From Henckelia pumila (lineage: Eukaryota > Streptophyta > Magnoliopsida > Lamiales > Gesneriaceae), in assembly GCF_033568475.1 (NCBI RefSeq), contig NC_133120.1, positions 174,995,991 through 175,059,990 of the forward strand: a stretch of DNA of 64,000 nucleotides. The letters are read 5' to 3'. Below, in pieces: positions 23,498-34,369 of this stretch. The translations under genes and the position numbers were made by a program. The notes under the pieces were generated by a model. It saw nothing but the letters and a program-made list of their open reading frames with translations. It was not told where the DNA came from and did no database searches. Numbering within the stretch: position 1 is the first letter of the stretch; each line of letters starts with the position of its first letter.

Positions 23498-25077
23498 ATC
23501 CATTATTGTGATTACTGCTTCAAACTCTTTACTACACATCCTCGTAGAGAATGCCATTGAAAGATGTAGCATCACCATGTTTAGAACTAAAATAAAACAC
23601 AAGTTATAAAAATCTTGTTCCTAAATTTTTTCAATGGCCATTCTCTGAATTGCCTGTACCTGTAGATGGTCGATGACCTTGTCAGCTTCCGGTATGCACT
23701 GAATGCAATAAAATGAAGTATAGGAATGTTGCTTGTGTCATATAAGAAGAGACATAACAGAATCCTTGTGGTAAGGCTGGAATTGAAGACTCCTGCAAAC
23801 ATAAATATTGCTTAGCATATACTGGAGTTTTCTCGTGTCTTTGTTTGTCTAGTGTCTTGCAATGCACCGCATCGGCCAATGCACTGTATCTTATAAGGCA
23901 ACGTTAAATCTCGCGCGACTTGCTAGTTGAAACTCCATATATCCCATATCTTGGCCTCAGATCAAGAATACAATCAACAAAGAATCAAATCTCAGCTATT
24001 ATACTGAATGTATCCAGCATCGATTAAATGATATTCTCAAGGTGAGCTAAAATCTTTCTTCAAGTATTTTCATTTTCTAACAATAAAATGTTCGAGCGAC
24101 ATAGACTGGGTTTCAACTACGCCAATTTGGTAATGGCCTAATGACCCGAAATACACAAACAATCAAAATAAAGCAGAAACCAAAACGGATTTAACAGATT
24201 TTTTTAAAAAATAAAATTCAAAATCAAATTGACCCAACCGAATTTTCAGAAAACATAAGTTTTAACCAATAGTTGCTCATTCCTATATCCAATTGAAATG
24301 ACGAAGAAAGTTCATGTGCAACTTCCACAAACTCCGCAAACTCATAGAGAAAATCTACGCAAACTGAAAAATAATTAAATTAAAATATGCACTATTAGAT
24401 TTAGAAACACAACCATGTATTGTTGGTTGCGGAAAAAATGAATGAGAAAATAATAGTTACAAGAGATAATTGACTCTAGTTAGAAAATGAAACCCTAGAT
24501 TATTTGATTATTTTGATTTGCATCGATGTTGTTGTTGTTTTTTTTTTTTTTGGTTTTTCTTTTTGAGATTTATTATTTATTCAAAAACTTCAGTTGATCG
24601 TAATCGTGTAGCTATTTACTCTCTCTTTTATGTTGATTATAAAAATTTTAACATTTTCCACTGCTCAATTCAAATATATAGCTTATGATATTCAAAATGG
24701 AACTGATGAAATCCAAATTTAACCAAAAAATTGCAGAATTCAAGTTATATCAGGGGCATTAACGGTAAGGTTCACCATCGCACAGAACTCAAACAAAAAA
24801 TTCAATTTGAATCAAAAACGATTTCAGTTTTTAGTATTTCGGAATTTCAATCCATTTTGGTTTTTTTGGCTTGATTAACCAAAATGAATCTAAAACCGAA
24901 TTTTTTATTTCTTATTTTTCAAAAATCATTTCTTATTTTTTAAATCATTATTTATTTATTTATTCTATTAATAATATATAAAAAAAATTAAAAATTTAGG
25001 CCACACCGAGAACAAACCGTGAATTTCAGCTCGGTTTTTCGGATCTTTATGTGAATTTCGGTTCGGTTATACTGATT
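23498..25077. other. Intergenic AT-rich region
   Basis: No gene supported. The stretch holds low-complexity A/T tracts (poly-T near 24537-24552) and, near 24850-25080, scattered AACCGAA/CGGTTCGGTT-type words seen in decayed plant DNA transposons; no inverted termini or target duplication could be paired. Confidence 0.45.
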
Positions 25078-25520
25078 ATATCACCAAACTTCAAAAAATC
25101 TTTCACCAAATAAATCTAACTTAATAACTTTCTTCAGTTATATTCACCAACCAATTATATCACCAAATCTGAAATCCACTTGCTGAACTCAAGCGTATCA
25201 CCTAACTTCAAAACTTTTCACGAAATAAATCTAACTAAATACTTTCTTCAATAATATTCATCAATCACCAAATTGCTGAATTCTTCACCAATTAAATCTA
25301 GCTAAACAATTTTCTTCGATAATATTCACCAAATAATAATTATATCACCGAATTTGCAAAATTTTCACCAAATGAATCTTCAAAATATATGCACCAAACA
25401 ATTATATAACCAAATTTCTAAATTGTTTACCAAAACAAAGCTAACTAAATAGCATCCTTCCATAATGTTATTCAATAACCACCAAATTTCTTCAAATCCA
25501 CAGCCATAAACTTTCTTCAA
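25078..25520. repeat. Degenerate minisatellite, ~65-100 bp unit
   Basis: About five loosely spaced units share the string TTCACCAAATAAATCTAACT, then ACTTTCTTCAATAATATTCA, then CCAA(T/A)TATATCACCAAAT. Unit length varies because of small gaps. It lies downstream of the FRS gene's 3' end. Confidence 0.7.
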
Positions 25521-25900
25521 ATATCGAGATACCTTCAGTTATGCATCATCACGTTCCTAAACAATATAAAAAACCAAATAAGATCAATTTCTAAACAAGT
25601 TAATCTTCATGAACAATATTTCTTACTTGTAATGAACGAGTATTCTCGAACTGATATGAGAATAACTTAATCTGATATCTTGAACAGAAATTCCCATCAT
25701 TTCCTGCATTTCAAATAGAAAAAGTAAATATAAGATATTACACATTTATAGGTATACATTAACACAAGAGAATTGCAATAACCGAATGATATGATTGGTT
25801 GACATCAAATTGATATCCAAATGATGCGGTGGTTGGACACTAGGATTTTGCAGTTGTCCGCAATTTGCTTCTTGGATATTTGGGAACTAAGAAGTCTGAG

Positions 25901-26141
25901 CTATGTCCCTTCTCTTTCGGTGTCTTTTGCATCTATATCAGATAAAATGAAACAGTGAAAAACAAAAAAGCACAACTTGTCAACAAATAGCAAATCAATT
26001 AACAACTTACTTGATCTGTCAACTTTTCCCTTTCCTTTCATTTTCTTACTCTTATCATCCCAATGACATTGTATGTATTTATTTGTAATTCCTCTTGACT
26101 TCTCTTGAGGAGGATTACCAACGAGTATGCCATCTAACAAG
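25901..26141 (-). pseudogene. Frameshifted C-terminal extension / 3' exon of the FRS gene
   Basis: Just before the FRS stop at 26142 another frame opens (VTAGFTEINLLDGILVGNPP, then a basic KKMKGKGKVD stretch). It runs to a strong splice-donor sequence, AA|GTAAGT, near 26007. A possible acceptor TATATAG lies near 25933, followed by a lysine-rich tail. This looks like the natural C-terminus displaced by a one- or two-base indel near 26150-26165, or by an unrecognised splice. I found no GT-AG intron of normal size that restores the frame there. Confidence 0.45.
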
Positions 26142-28181
26142 TTAATTTCCGTGAACCCTGCTGTCACAAATCTTTGGATCATCCAACTTGAGATTTTCAA
26201 CCAAATAATTTATTTGTTCTCTTGCACCATCAAGAATTTCTGTCAACTTATTTCTTGCCATTGCATTAGCTTTACATCGCATGCTAAGAGCATATGTCGA
26301 TCTCATTATTTGGTTAACAAAATCCATCTCAGATTCACGGTCACTTCCACTCCCACTTTCACCGGGAAAATAATCTTCAAAAACTTTATTTCTTGCATTT
26401 TTCATCCACCGCTTCTTCAAGTATGGTTTCGGAATAAAATTCACATTCATAAAATTGAAGATCATCAAAATATGCTTGCACAATATTCCCATTGACTCAA
26501 ATTTTTGACAATTACATTTTACTTCAAAAGTCTCCTTATTGAATATCACTTGTCTAACCCTTGAGTTCTCCTCATGAGATTTTACTTTAAATTCAAGGGA
26601 AAATTCACTGAAATCCGAAGGCATGTGAATGAATCGCACATTCAAAGAATTAATCAATTCTAATTCAAATAGCTTGTACACAGTGAGCGTATAAACATCA
26701 GCAGCAGAATCCAACAATGGATTATTTTTTAACATTGTCGGGGCTTTCATTTGATGACATCGCATATCCTCGGCCTTTTCTTTCTCACGCCAACTTTTTT
26801 GAATTTTTTCATAGTTAAGCACAAAATCATATAGTGAAATGAGACTGTTACCTAACCTCTTCAACTCTACATTTGTCATCTCATTTCTAGAAAGCCCTGC
26901 ACTGAACTTGTGATTGCTAAACGCAATAGCCCATTTGTATCTCAATGCATACATACTACTTAACCATTTATGATCACTGAGATTGTATTCATCAATCATA
27001 ATCCTCCACGTGGCTTCAAATTCTTCTTCAGTTTCACAATGACTCATGCATTTGTTCCACAACCTTTTAAAATCAGAGTCACCATTCAAACTTCCCAAGT
27101 GTGAAGGAGCATTCTGATTGATGTGCCATTGACATAACCGATGGTTTGAATACGGAAGTATTGTATCAATTGCATTCATCATTGCTTGACATTGGTCTGT
27201 AAAAATTGTTTCAGGTTGTTTCCCATTCATAGAATCAAGAAAAGTTTTGAACAACCATTCGAACGAACTCTCAGTTTCATCAGACATGAATGCCAAGCCA
27301 AACATCACATTTTGCATGTGCTGATTAATTCCAACAAAAGCAGCACATATCAAATTGTACCGATTGGTTTGATAAGTTGTGTTGATTGATAGAATATCAC
27401 CGAAATACTCATAATCAACATGACATCTAGAATCCCTGAAGAAGAAATTCATGATCCTGTCATCATTATCAAATTGAACATTCCAATAAAAATGTGTCTC
27501 CTTATTCGACCTATTTATAAAGTGATGAAGTAACGCAGAGGCATCCTCATTCTCAATTTTCGTATGATTTTCGGTACGACCAAGGTGATCATCTGCATTC
27601 GCTTGACTAAATCCCAAATTATGTGGTCCTTGTACTTCATTTTTCATATAAGAGACAACATTAGCCATAGGTATCCCAGCATTTACCATAGCCTCCAAAG
27701 TAGATTTTTTAGCATAAGAAATATTGCGTGACGATCTCAATAAATGTCTTTGATCAACCGTAACCATTTCATGATTATGTTCCATGACAAGCCTACCGAC
27801 CTTCCATTCACCCCCTTGTTGCCTAGCTACTCTGAGTTTTGCTTTACATTTACTTCTACTTGTTGGCTTCAAGTAAACAGATACTTTTTTGTTAGAGCGT
27901 TTTTCATCTTTACTACCTTCACAAGAACATTCAAACTCTTTAGCCTGGAGTTCATTAGTGCCAGGAAAGTACCGTTGATCACCTTTTTTAACGCTAAAAC
28001 CTTTAGCGTGCGCATAATTACAATAGAGTAGATACGCATCTTCAACACTATTGACTACTTGACCAACAAATAGTCTACTCTCCAATTGATCTACAATAGA
28101 GTTTGTAGATAGTACCTCAACATTTTCAGGAATCACAGATTCTGAATTTGTGACTTCAACCTCTTCAATATTGTCTCCCAT
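26142..28181 (-). CDS. FAR1-related sequence (FRS) protein
   Basis: 679 codons. I place the start at ATG 28181 (MGDNIEEVEV), not at the upstream in-frame ATG, because a pyrimidine-rich TTTTTTGTTATAG typical of an intron acceptor lies just upstream. FRS proteins are nuclear transcription factors derived from MULE transposases; FHY3 and FAR1 act in phytochrome A signalling. Domains: FAR1 DNA-binding zinc finger at 45-140 (C87, C112, H135, H137); MULE transposase core at about 255-355 (YFGDILSINTTY, TDQCQAMMNAI, CQWHI); SWIM zinc finger at 556-570 (CNC...CKH); a helical C-terminal tail. The first catalytic Asp of the transposase core appears as Asn267, while the Asp in TDQ (329) is kept. The frame may end early (see the 3' extension). 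I cannot tell which FRS subgroup it belongs to. Confidence 0.88.
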   Translation of the reverse strand: MGDNIEEVEVTNSESVIPENVEVLSTNSIVDQLESRLFVGQVVNSVEDAYLLYCNYAHAKGFSVKKGDQRYFPGTNELQAKEFECSCEGSKDEKRSNKKVSVYLKPTSRSKCKAKLRVARQQGGEWKVGRLVMEHNHEMVTVDQRHLLRSSRNISYAKKSTLEAMVNAGIPMANVVSYMKNEVQGPHNLGFSQANADDHLGRTENHTKIENEDASALLHHFINRSNKETHFYWNVQFDNDDRIMNFFFRDSRCHVDYEYFGDILSINTTYQTNRYNLICAAFVGINQHMQNVMFGLAFMSDETESSFEWLFKTFLDSMNGKQPETIFTDQCQAMMNAIDTILPYSNHRLCQWHINQNAPSHLGSLNGDSDFKRLWNKCMSHCETEEEFEATWRIMIDEYNLSDHKWLSSMYALRYKWAIAFSNHKFSAGLSRNEMTNVELKRLGNSLISLYDFVLNYEKIQKSWREKEKAEDMRCHQMKAPTMLKNNPLLDSAADVYTLTVYKLFELELINSLNVRFIHMPSDFSEFSLEFKVKSHEENSRVRQVIFNKETFEVKCNCQKFESMGILCKHILMIFNFMNVNFIPKPYLKKRWMKNARNKVFEDYFPGESGSGSDRESEMDFVNQIMRSTYALSMRCKANAMARNKLTEILDGAREQINYLVENLKLDDPKICDSRVHGN

Positions 28182-28325
28182 AAAGTCTATAACAAAAAAG
28201 AAAACAAAAAAAAATATAAGATGTACAAATGTTGTGGGGTCCGGATCTGACATCACAAATGTAATGAAACTAAACCGGATAAATTTAAATTTGTGTGCAT
28301 TCTTTTACATTCATGTCCATTTTTA

Positions 28326-28817
28326 TTTAAAAAAACCAACATTTCATCTAAAATACGAACATAAAAAGAATGAAATAATCATGCCACCAAAAACTACATT
28401 AGTAGAAACAAAACAATAACATAAAATCTCAATACCATAAAATATCGTGCTCCACACATACAATGCATCCCTACAGTCACAGCCGGATGAAAATAAAACA
28501 CGTCTGATAGTTCAATCTTAAGCATGCTTCTAGATGAAAATATACCAACATAAAAGCAATATAATAAAATTAAAAAAACCAACAGCATTTCATCTAAAAT
28601 ACGAACATAAAAAGAATGAAATAATCATGCCACCAAAAACTACATTAGTAGAAACGAAACAATAACATAAAATCTCAATACCATAAAATATCGTGCTCCA
28701 CACATACAATGCATCCCTACAGTCACAGCCGGACGAAAATAAAACACGTCTGATTGTTCAATCTTAAGCATGCTTCTAGATGAAAATATACCAACATAAA
28801 AGCAATATAATCAAATA
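28326..28817. repeat. 246-bp tandem duplication upstream of the FRS gene
   Basis: Two head-to-tail units (about 28326-28571 and 28572-28817). Both contain ATTTCATCTAAAATACGAAC, CTCCACACATACAATGCATC and CATGCTTCTAGATGAAAATA. Only a few differences were noticed (for example CAGCCGGATG versus CAGCCGGACG, and CTGATAGTT versus CTGATTGTT). It lies in the 5' flank or a 5' intron of the FRS gene. Confidence 0.9.
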
Positions 28818-28829
28818 CTAGGATCTGAT

Positions 28830-30966
28830 TATCCCACATTCCCACTATAACATTTTTCTTATCCTGGAACTGCCTTTTTAGTAAACCTGATCCCATGTGA
28901 CCTGTTATCATGCCCGCACACAAAACAAGAAAACAGCCAGAAAACCGGCGTGTACAAAGCCCAATATTAAGGACAATAAAAGAAAGCATATAAGAAATAT
29001 CTACTGAGTGAATATACAATGCAATGCATTATTTAAAATCTGGGTGATCAAAGAAATCTGGATCAATCTCTATATCTCTGGTAAAGCATAGGGTACCCAA
29101 TCTCTGGGGAGGAACGAGCTCCAGCACAGGTCTCACTGACACCAACCTTTCGAGGTGGTCCCATGTGACATGGCTCTCCCAGACTATGGTGCACCTATAG
29201 GGGATGGCGACCCACAATAACCAAATCTGTGATATCACAGGTCCCCTATAGCCCCATATGTCTCCATCTTAGGCCAATTAGCCAAAAATCTCAAAGAAAG
29301 AGGCTCAATATGCAATGTCATTCTCAATGCTCAATATTGAAATATATGATATCAACAATCAGATTCACAAAGCCTCAATCATCATTAATATCTCAAGTAA
29401 ACATATAATATATATTTCAACATAAACATCAAGCACATAAGTGCGTGTCTAGTAGCTCGAGCGGCCACGTAGACAAACTCGAGACAATCACAAAGTTACC
29501 TCACGTTGTCGTATCATACCTTTTCAATCAATGAACGTTGGATAAAATGGTAATACCAACTCTTGATACTCAAACTTAGCTCAATCCTCCAACAAATCTG
29601 AAAATATTCCACAACTTTTACTTTAATATCAAAATATCAACCAAACTCTACAACATGCAATTTATCTCATAATATAGCTCATCCAATTAAAGGGGTAGAG
29701 TCCACATCGTTTCAGCTTGAGCAAAGTTAAGTTTTAAGGCCAAAACTCACAAAATTCTTAATCAATTGATTCGCTTCCTTTTGCCCGTGAAAGCTAACTA
29801 AATTTGGATTATTTCATGTGTTGAACAAATTTCTAAATTCATTTGTTAACATAGTCTAAGAAATAGATGAATCTCAGACATAAACATAATACTCGCATGA
29901 AGATTCCATACTGAGCAGTATTAGTAGAAAAATCATAACTCATTCAATCTTGATTCAAATCGAGTATCGTCAGTTGGAAATCAAAGCTAACACAAAGCTC
30001 GACAATTCATTTTCACACTGGTTTGCCAAATAACTTCATTAATTGGTGAATGGCCCCAAACCTATTTGTAATTTACCAATTAAATTCCCGCATGTCCTAG
30101 ATCTGAAAGACTGTATATTGTATAGTATGTACCAAAAATTGCACAACTCATTCGATACTAATTCAAAATACGCAAGAGCAGTGCCAAATGAAAGCTAACT
30201 TGATCATCTAAAACTTTCATTCGAATACCAAATTGAGATTACAAATAGATTAACCCCAGAATTTAAATGTACAGACATCATGAACACAACACTACACTGA
30301 ATTCCATCTCTGAACCAGTTTCTGTCAAATTCATATATGTCATTCACTTCTTATGAAATCAAGTTATTCCAAAGCCAAATAAAAGCCAGCGCAATGTTGT
30401 AAGTTTATTTCAGACCATAACTTCAGAATCTAACCACATAAATAGCTGTAGTTCAAATATATTCTAGGTTCACCAAAATATACCTCCAAGCCAATCAAAT
30501 CCGGAGCCGAGGATGCCTATATTTCGAACTACGAGGCTGGAATCGAGCTCAGAGATGTTCAATCCCGAAGCTAAAATCGAGATGAAATGGAAAAGAGTTG
30601 ATTGCGCGGTGGTACTCGGCGGCAGCAGCTTTAACCACGACTGGAAAATCTTGGATAGCGGCGGAAAAATTAGAACTAGAATAGAGCTTGTTCCTAAACT
30701 CCAGTACTACATTCCAACGGCCTAAAAACGAAAGAATCGCCGGAGTTTTGGTGACTCGATCTCAAGAACGTAGCCAAATTCTGAGTTTCCGGCGGTCAAA
30801 GGCAGGAGCTAGGGTTTGGGGAAAACGGGGATCGGAAATGAGGAGAATGGGGGAGGGGAGAGAAATTTGTATGACAATATATATGCCTTCGTGTTTAGGT
30901 GGCGCAATTACCAAAAAAAATCAAATTCATATTTATGTTTATTAACAATATAATCGAGCTCTAACA
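28830..30966 (-). mobile_element. Old gypsy-type LTR relic (minus orientation)
   Basis: It shares the internal order of the gypsy LTRs elsewhere in the window: AAGAAAACAGCCAGAAAACC near 28926 (compare 3604), then TTTCGAGGTGGTC with CAGACTATGGTGCACCTATA near 29150-29200 (compare 3870-3915). The right edge ends CTCTAACA at 30966, so the minus-strand LTR would start TGTTAGAGCTCG. The left edge could not be fixed. Short frames at 30513-30945 are not supported as genes. Confidence 0.52.
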
Positions 30967-30991
30967 GTAATTAATTTCATTGTTGAAGTTA

Positions 30992-31364
30992 GGCAAAATA
31001 TCAGTTTTAGTTTTGTATGTATTGGTATGTGATATTTTTAGTTCGATATGTTTCAATGAATCAATTATAGTTTTGAACTATGTACTTTTTTATTATCAAT
31101 TTTAGTCATTTCATCAAATCAAGTAATTAAATAGATAATGTAATTATTAAAATTTATAACTACATTGTTAAACATGCGTTTATATCTCGAGAAATTTTTC
31201 TGACAACGTATTTAAAATTTTTTCATTTAATTACATAATGTTGGTTGAAAGAACTAAAATTGATCGGAAGAACATAATTATAGGACTATTTTTTACTCAT
31301 TAAAATATACGGGACTAAAAATATTATGCACCAATACATACAGAACTAAAATTGACATTTTACC
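30992..31364. mobile_element. Palindromic MITE with ~60-bp inverted repeats
   Basis: The left arm starts GGCAAAATATCAGTTTTAG and continues TTTTGTATGTATTGGTATGT. The reverse complement of the right arm starts GGTAAAATGTCAATTTTAG and continues TTCTGTATGTATTGGTGCAT. The arms pair over about 60 bp with scattered mismatches. The 373-bp element is non-coding. The flanks TTA and TTT are only suggestive of a 3-bp duplication, so the superfamily is unassigned. Confidence 0.8.
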
Positions 31365-31372
31365 TTTTTTTG

Positions 31373-31800
31373 GGTCCTATTGCGTAACATTGTTTCAGTA
31401 GTTGTTGAATATATAATCTAAAAATGGATGATACTATTAAAAAATTTAAATTTAACATTATCTCGTAAAATTTTTTTGTTGTTTTTTAAATATGTTGTCA
31501 TATATTTTTTGGTCTTATTATATAGATCTCATAATATAATCTCATAAAAAAGGTTATACATTTTAAAAATTTTGAACATAATATTATATCGTAAAATAAT
31601 TATGTTGTTTTTTAAATATGTTATTATATATTTTTGGTCTTATTGCGTAGCATTGTTTTATAAGTTGTTTAATATATAATCTAAGAATGTATTATACGGT
31701 TAAAAATTTTAAATTTAACATTATCTCATAAGAGGATTTTGCTGTTTTTCAAATATGTTGTTATATATTTTTTGGTCTTATTTGCGTAACATTTTTATAA
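31373..31800. repeat. Degenerate tandem repeat, ~125-140 bp unit
   Basis: TTGGTCTTATTGCGTAACAT-like starts occur at about 31373, 31508, 31632 and 31771. Each of the first three is followed by an AATATATAATCT- or ATTTTAAATTTAACATTATC-like segment and then TTTTTTAAATATGTTGTCAT. The units are AT-rich and diverged. Confidence 0.75.
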
Positions 31801-32100
31801 TGACTAATTATATTTTTACACCTAGATTATTTGTTTTTTTATAATTTTAATTTTCTATTTTTAGGAATGAGTTTTAGACATAAAAAAATTGAGCTTTCCT
31901 TTTTAGAAATTTTTTTGTTTTTATATGGATATATATAGATATAGATTTAAAATTTATATATTTAATATTTTACTACTCATAATATTACTTTTCTTTCGAC
32001 ACTCTATTGCGTATGTGTGTGTGTGTAATATTACTTTTTTTTTGACTCTCTGTTGCGTATGTATGTCTGTGTGTGTCTATATAAATATATATATAATTTT
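31801..32100. repeat. AT-rich low-complexity with GT microsatellite
   Basis: A twice-repeated CTCT(A/G)TTGCGTATGT with GTGTGTGTGT runs lies at about 32000-32080. A TCTATATATATCC string on the minus strand near 31928-31940 resembles the start of a Helitron but is not paired with an end. The 79-codon frame here is low complexity and not a gene. Confidence 0.6.
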
Positions 32101-32248
32101 GATCCCTTGCACTCTAGGGTGTAGGAATTGTGTGCGACCATTAAAATCCGATAGTGGGTTTTAGTGGTGCAAAAAAAAAAACTACTAAAACCCACTACCG
32201 GGTTTTAGTGGTCGCACACAGTTTTTTTGCACTCTAGGGTGCAGGGGA

Positions 32249-32250
<2 letters not shown>
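32101..32250. mobile_element. 150-bp near-perfect palindrome (foldback element)
   Basis: The left end GATCCCTTGCACTCTAGGGT pairs with the right end, whose reverse complement is GATCCCCTGCACCCTAGAGT. The arms extend about 65 bp, through GTGTGCGACCA and GTGGGTTTTAGT, leaving a short A-rich loop near 32170. It interrupts an AT-dinucleotide region (ATATATATAA before, TAATATATAT after), which hides any target duplication. Confidence 0.8.

Positions 32251-32257
<7 letters not shown>

Positions 32258-32286
<29 letters not shown>
32258..32286. repeat. AT microsatellite
   Basis: A pure AT dinucleotide run directly after the foldback element. Confidence 0.9.
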
Positions 32287-32288
<2 letters not shown>

Positions 32289-32933
32289 AAGAAAAAAAAT
32301 CACTTTATTAAGAGCAAAAAATAAAATTTTGTTTGATCATGAAAATTGTTATTTTTAATTTTTTTAAATTCAATTGTATTTTATAAATATTTTATATTAA
32401 ATACTCTATCACTCAAAAAATCATATTAATATTTATTTTAAATATTTTACTACATATATCTATATATGCATATGAGAAAAATAACAGCAGTATTAAAATA
32501 AAAAATTAAATTTTATTTTATCACGAAAAATTCTATTTTAAATTTTATTTTAATTTAATCGTATTTTTTATCTATATTAAAATTTTAGATTAAATAGTTT
32601 ACCACTGATAATTATAAATTTTTAATGTTCAGTATTATCTATATCTATACTTTTAAATTCAATTATATATTTATTTATATTTTTAAATTTAATTTAAATT
32701 AAATCGTATTTTATCTATATTCTAAAATTTTTAGATCAAAAACTTTATCACTGATAATATGATCTTATTTTTTGAATATTCAACATTACCTCTATCTATA
32801 ATTTTAAATTCAATAATATCTTATTTGTTTTTTAAAATTTAATACTGATATCTTTACTATTTTCAGAAATGACTTTTGAGCGGGAAAATTCTTTTATTTC
32901 TATTTTTAGGTGACTTTTCTATTTTTATATATA
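32287..32933. other. AT-rich region with degenerate ~180-bp repeats
   Basis: Strings of the type TTTAATCGTATTTTATCTAT followed by TAGATTAAATAGTTTACCAC and CTGATAATAT recur loosely near 32360, 32565 and 32705. No gene is seen. The end of the stretch (TTTCTATTTTTATATATACTAG) abuts the Helitron-like 3' terminus. Confidence 0.5.
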
Positions 32934-33573
32934 CTAGTATTAATATTCCACATGTGCGATGCACATAGTGTTATTTTTATATAATTATTGATAATAATTA
33001 GTAAATAGTGTTTGAATAAATAATTAAAATATAAATAAATTACATTTGTATTTGGATGAAAATATTTGAAATATATGGATTTAAATGTATCTTCAATATT
33101 ATTTAGATAACTTACAAAAAAAATCAAATTCATCTTGATATTTATTTACACTACGGATTTCAAATTCTTAGAATATTAAAATCAATTTAAATTCATTATG
33201 GCTAGAGGGTGTTTGGCAGAGCTTATAAGTTCTTTAAATTAATTTGGTAAATTTTTTAAAAAACAGTTTTAAGTTGTTGAAATAAGTTATTTGACATCGT
33301 ATAAATTTTTTTGTTAAAAAAAATTGTTCCATCCCAAATTTTTTCAAAATATCTTAATTTAATATTTTACTTCCTCATGTTATCCTTGTATATCTTGTTA
33401 TGTCCTCCACCCGTTATTCACATTAAACTAAAAAATTAAAAGTCACTCATTTATCACACTAACTTAAGATTAAAAAAAATTACATTTATTTTTTAATATA
33501 AACATTTATTATAATATTCTAAAATATTTTGTATATATAATTACTTATATTACCTTTAATTCATAGTATTACA

Positions 33574-34076
33574 TCATTTTTTGGAATTTTGACAAAAAAA
33601 ATATTTCATAATATCAAACATATCAAGGATGATATTGATGAGTTTTGTAACACGTCCATCTATTTCTTTATTTCGCGGATATTCCCTCGTCACTATCTTA
33701 CCTATCACATCTGGAAAACAAAACAAAATAAAAAATTATATTTGAATTTTTGTTCGATAATATTACGTAAAAAAATTAATTAAAGAATAAATAAATTTGA
33801 CTAACTAAAAAGTATTTTCTCATCCACCACTTTTTGATTTTTCAGCTCTTCAAATGATTTGAATTCGTACATGTAAGACGGAAATGTTTCTTCAAAAATC
33901 TCACAGACGCGAGTCTTCTTAACAACAAAAAATTTGTATTTATTTTGTGTTGTTTTGTAAAACATGTGATTTTCAATAATTATAATATCTTTAAGAGCAA
34001 ACAAATGTCCATCTATAAGAATTTGTCTAAACTTGTCCATAATTGTATTTGTGATCATCTCACGAATGCGTGAATC
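33574..34076 (-). pseudogene. RPA1-like (replication protein A DNA-binding domain) spliced fragment
   Basis: Two exons on the minus strand. The first is 34076-33806, after acceptor TTCTACAG and before donor GTTAGT. The second starts at 33710 after acceptor TTTTCCAG. They join in frame. The first reads DSRIREMITNTIMDKFRQIL, then DGHLFALKDIIIIENHMFYK, then FFVVKKTRVCEIFEE. The second supplies NVIGKIVTREYPRNKEIDGR and VTKLINIILDM. This order matches the OB-fold single-stranded-DNA-binding domain of plant RPA1 and its Helitron-borne relatives: the F..IL.DG..F.L segment, the K...TQNKYKF strand, and the VIG turn. An upstream exon may end GAG|GTAAAG near 34160 (KCIFHDRE). The rest of RPA is absent and a stop follows near 33574, so it is a fragment. 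Confidence 0.6.
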
Positions 34077-34369
34077 CTGTAGAATACGACACATATACAG
34101 TTTATATTTATATTTGTAATGTTTCAGCAAGAAAACAAACAATTAGTAAACTTTACCTCACGATCGTGGAAGATACATTTTATGCTGAAATTTCATTATT
34201 CTTTGACTTGGGTTCATATCAATGAACCAAACGCAGCTTCATAGCACATAAACTCATGGTTGGAGAAACCTCACGGATTGCGCTGAAGATGGGTGTCATT
34301 TATCAAAATTTCGGCTAAGGCTAAAATATAACGTGAAATGAAAAAAAGAAATCGTTTTGCAGTGATTAT

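Noticed and set aside
28180..28256. Upstream in-frame ATG of the FRS frame as the start
   Set aside because: The extra 25 residues are hydrophobic, F-rich translation of an intron-like pyrimidine tract ending TTATAG.
30513..30945. Two frames near 30.5-30.9 kb as a gene
   Set aside because: They sit in the end of an LTR relic, with no domain and no splice logic.
31925..32164. 79-codon frame
   Set aside because: Low-complexity hydrophobic translation of GT/AT microsatellite.
33205..33330. GGTGTTTGGCAGAGCTTATAAG-type MITE end
   Set aside because: Looks like one MITE terminus but no matching opposite end was found nearby.
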